Shown here: one piece after another, positions 5,437 through 6,220 of the stretch | Layout: each line of letters starts with the position of its first letter | How positions within the stretch are numbered: the first letter of the stretch is position 1 | Assembly: GCA_012510295.1 (NCBI GenBank) | Contig: JAAZID010000065.1 | Coordinates: forward strand, 1 to 6,220 | DNA from: Methanomicrobiales archaeon | GTDB taxonomy: Archaea > Halobacteriota > Methanomicrobia > Methanomicrobiales > Methanoculleaceae | Reading direction: 5' to 3' | Length of the DNA stretch: 6,220 nt | Made by a program: the position numbers and the translations under genes | Notes under the pieces: generated by a model | Told to the model about the DNA's origin: nothing | The model's database searches: none | The model's input: the letters and a program-made list of their open reading frames with translations, nothing else

Positions 5437-5826
5437 ATGGAAGACCAGAACTTCGCCCGATGTATCGAAGACGGGGCTATCGTCTCCCCGACACAGGGTA
5501 CGGGCAGGCTTCCACCATGGTACTCAAACCCGGAGTGGATAGGCGTCGTCCTAGCAGATCTGGCGCCCTGGACGGACACAAAGGATGCGTTCTCCTCCCA
5601 CCTTGTCAGGGTGGAAAGAGGCTGCGAAGTCCCGGACCATCTCCACGAGAGTCAGTGGGAATGGAATGTCATCCTTGCCGGGCGCGGAAGGATCCTCCTT
5701 GGCGGGAGAGAGGTGCTTTTCAAACCTGGAGATACGTTCACCACTCCGCCCGGCATCCATCATACCATCGTTGCCGATGAGGAGGATGTCGCCTTGCTGG
5801 CAATCTTTGTCCCTGGCCTTAAATAG
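5437..5826 (+). CDS. Small single-domain cupin with complete metal site
   Basis: Encodes 129 residues from the ATG at 5437; GTGAG (5425-5429) serves as ribosome site 7 bases before. An in-frame TTG at 5398 would overlap adf's stop but gives an unconserved-looking extension. Cupin motif 1 is exact: G62-x5-H68-x-H70-x4-E75-x6-G82. Motif 2 is G98-x5-P104-x-G106-x2-H109, with A113 where the classic motif has N. H68, H70, E75 and H109 therefore give the four usual metal ligands. A double-glycine turn (LGGREVLFKPGDT) precedes motif 2, as in stand-alone cupins. No signal peptide or membrane segment is seen. It lies 35 bases after adf in the same direction, so the two are probably cotranscribed; this hints at a role in alcohol/ketone metabolism or its sensing. 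Cupin function cannot be read from the fold: enzyme, sugar-nucleotide or ligand-binding roles all remain possible. Confidence 0.88.
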   Translation: MEDQNFARCIEDGAIVSPTQGTGRLPPWYSNPEWIGVVLADLAPWTDTKDAFSSHLVRVERGCEVPDHLHESQWEWNVILAGRGRILLGGREVLFKPGDTFTTPPGIHHTIVADEEDVALLAIFVPGLK

Positions 5827-5906
5827 TCGCCAGGGAAAACAGACCTCATTCTTCCCGATGCCCTGGCCCCGCACCCGGGATACCCGGATGCAGGGCCTCT
5901 TCTCCT
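5811..5906 (+). terminator. Terminator region of the adf-cupin unit: two strong hairpins
   Basis: CCCTGGC (5811-5817) pairs with GCCAGGG (5829-5835) around an 11-base loop that contains the cupin stop codon; a second CCCTGGC at 5861-5867 can compete for the same partner. Next, a longer hairpin: GCCCT (5860-5864) with AGGGC (5892-5896), GCA/TGC (5871-5873, 5889-5891) and CCGGG/CCCGG (5875-5879, 5883-5887) around ATA, followed by the pyrimidine run CTCTTCTCCT (5897-5906). The last is the likeliest end of the transcript. Between 5827 and 5994 no gene is visible. Confidence 0.5.
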
Positions 5907-5957
5907 GCCAAAACCGTACACCTCAACACTGGAGAGCCATATAATCCACCAGCCAGT

Positions 5958-5990
5958 CGGGTGAGCAAACCCGGATGCTCCACCGGGAGC
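5958..5990 (-). terminator. Tandem hairpins after the CorA-like gene
   Basis: Just beyond the stop of the minus-strand transporter lie GCTCC/GGAGC around a 4-base loop (5977-5990) and CGGGT/ACCCG around a 6-base loop (5958-5973). An alternative pairing CCCGG/CCGGG spans both. There is no T run longer than three on the minus strand, so termination is plausible but weakly supported. The convergent adf-cupin unit ends on the other side. Confidence 0.3.
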
Positions 5991-5994
5991 GCCC

Positions 5995-6220
5995 TCATAT
6001 CCACCCTTTTTTCCTGAAATAGATGAGCATAGCGATTGCGACGGCGACCATCGATGTGAGCGCTGCCGGATATCCCCAGGGGTGTGCAACTCCAGGCATA
6101 TAGGTAAGAATCATGCTGTAAATCTCGGCGATGAAGGTGATCGGGATGAATATGGTGGCGATGACGGTGAGCACTTTCATGATCTCGTTCATGTGACTGC
6201 TCTGGCTTGAGAGGTAGATA
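5995..6220 (-). CDS. CorA-family divalent cation transporter, C-terminal part, degenerate GMN motif (truncated by window edge)
   Basis: The minus strand is open from the right edge (first full codon at 6219) to a TGA at 5997-5995; 74 residues are visible and the start lies outside. The ATG at 6192 is internal: the frame continues upstream with IYLSSQSSH, matching the usual long helix. Then comes MNEIMKVLTVIATIFIPITFIAE, the textbook start of CorA transmembrane helix 1, and after a loop YPAALTSMVAVAIAMLIYF as helix 2, ending in a basic tail KKGWI on the cytosolic side. CorA forms a pentameric channel for Mg2+ (or Co2+/Ni2+) in the membrane. The loop should read about 'GIYGMNF.YMPEL'; here it is EIYSMILTYMPGV, so the GMN signature has become SMI and the preceding glycine is glutamate. 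The rest looks intact with no stop or shift. It may be a CorA-like paralogue with altered transport, or a non-functional copy. Confidence 0.88.
   Translation of the reverse strand, partial: IYLSSQSSHMNEIMKVLTVIATIFIPITFIAEIYSMILTYMPGVAHPWGYPAALTSMVAVAIAMLIYFRKKGWI

Overview
The window looks like a piece of the chromosome of a methanogenic archaeon of the order Methanomicrobiales, most likely Methanoculleus or a close relative. The strongest pointer is the gene at 4409-5401. It matches, as I remember the protein, the F420-dependent secondary alcohol dehydrogenase (Adf) of Methanoculleus thermophilicus in length (330 aa) and in its active-site residues. The archaeal-style PurB, the HTH-PAS regulator without a kinase domain and the TATA/BRE-like promoters agree with this. 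I ran no search; family calls come from reading the proteins.

Layout from left to right. Positions 1-291 (+) hold the C-terminal end of a VWA-domain chelatase-type subunit. Its 3' end overlaps by 50 bases the convergent purB gene (242-1582, -) of purine synthesis. Positions 1583-2070 are non-coding: purB promoter signals, a foldable element around 1671-1828, and a cluster of perfect palindromes at 1961-1990 just ahead of the next gene. Positions 2071-3480 (+) encode a cytosolic regulator made of an N-terminal winged helix and three PAS-like domains.

A long non-coding region of 928 bases (3481-4408) follows. It becomes AT-rich, has at least two archaeal promoter candidates flanked by dyads, and ends in a leader that can fold into a three-way junction with alternative pairings reaching the ribosome binding site of adf. 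Next come adf (4409-5401) and, 35 bases later, a small metal-binding cupin gene (5437-5826), probably one transcript ending at a strong hairpin near 5860-5906. The window closes with the C-terminal membrane part of a CorA-like transporter on the minus strand (5995 to the edge), whose GMN signature is replaced by SMI.

Adf oxidises 2-propanol and similar alcohols to ketones while reducing F420, feeding electrons to CO2-reducing methanogenesis. The upstream HTH-PAS protein is a natural candidate for controlling it, and the large regulatory region and structured leader suggest that adf expression is closely controlled. That regulatory link is inference from position. The most original part of the window is the adf upstream region and leader; the degenerate CorA signature comes second.
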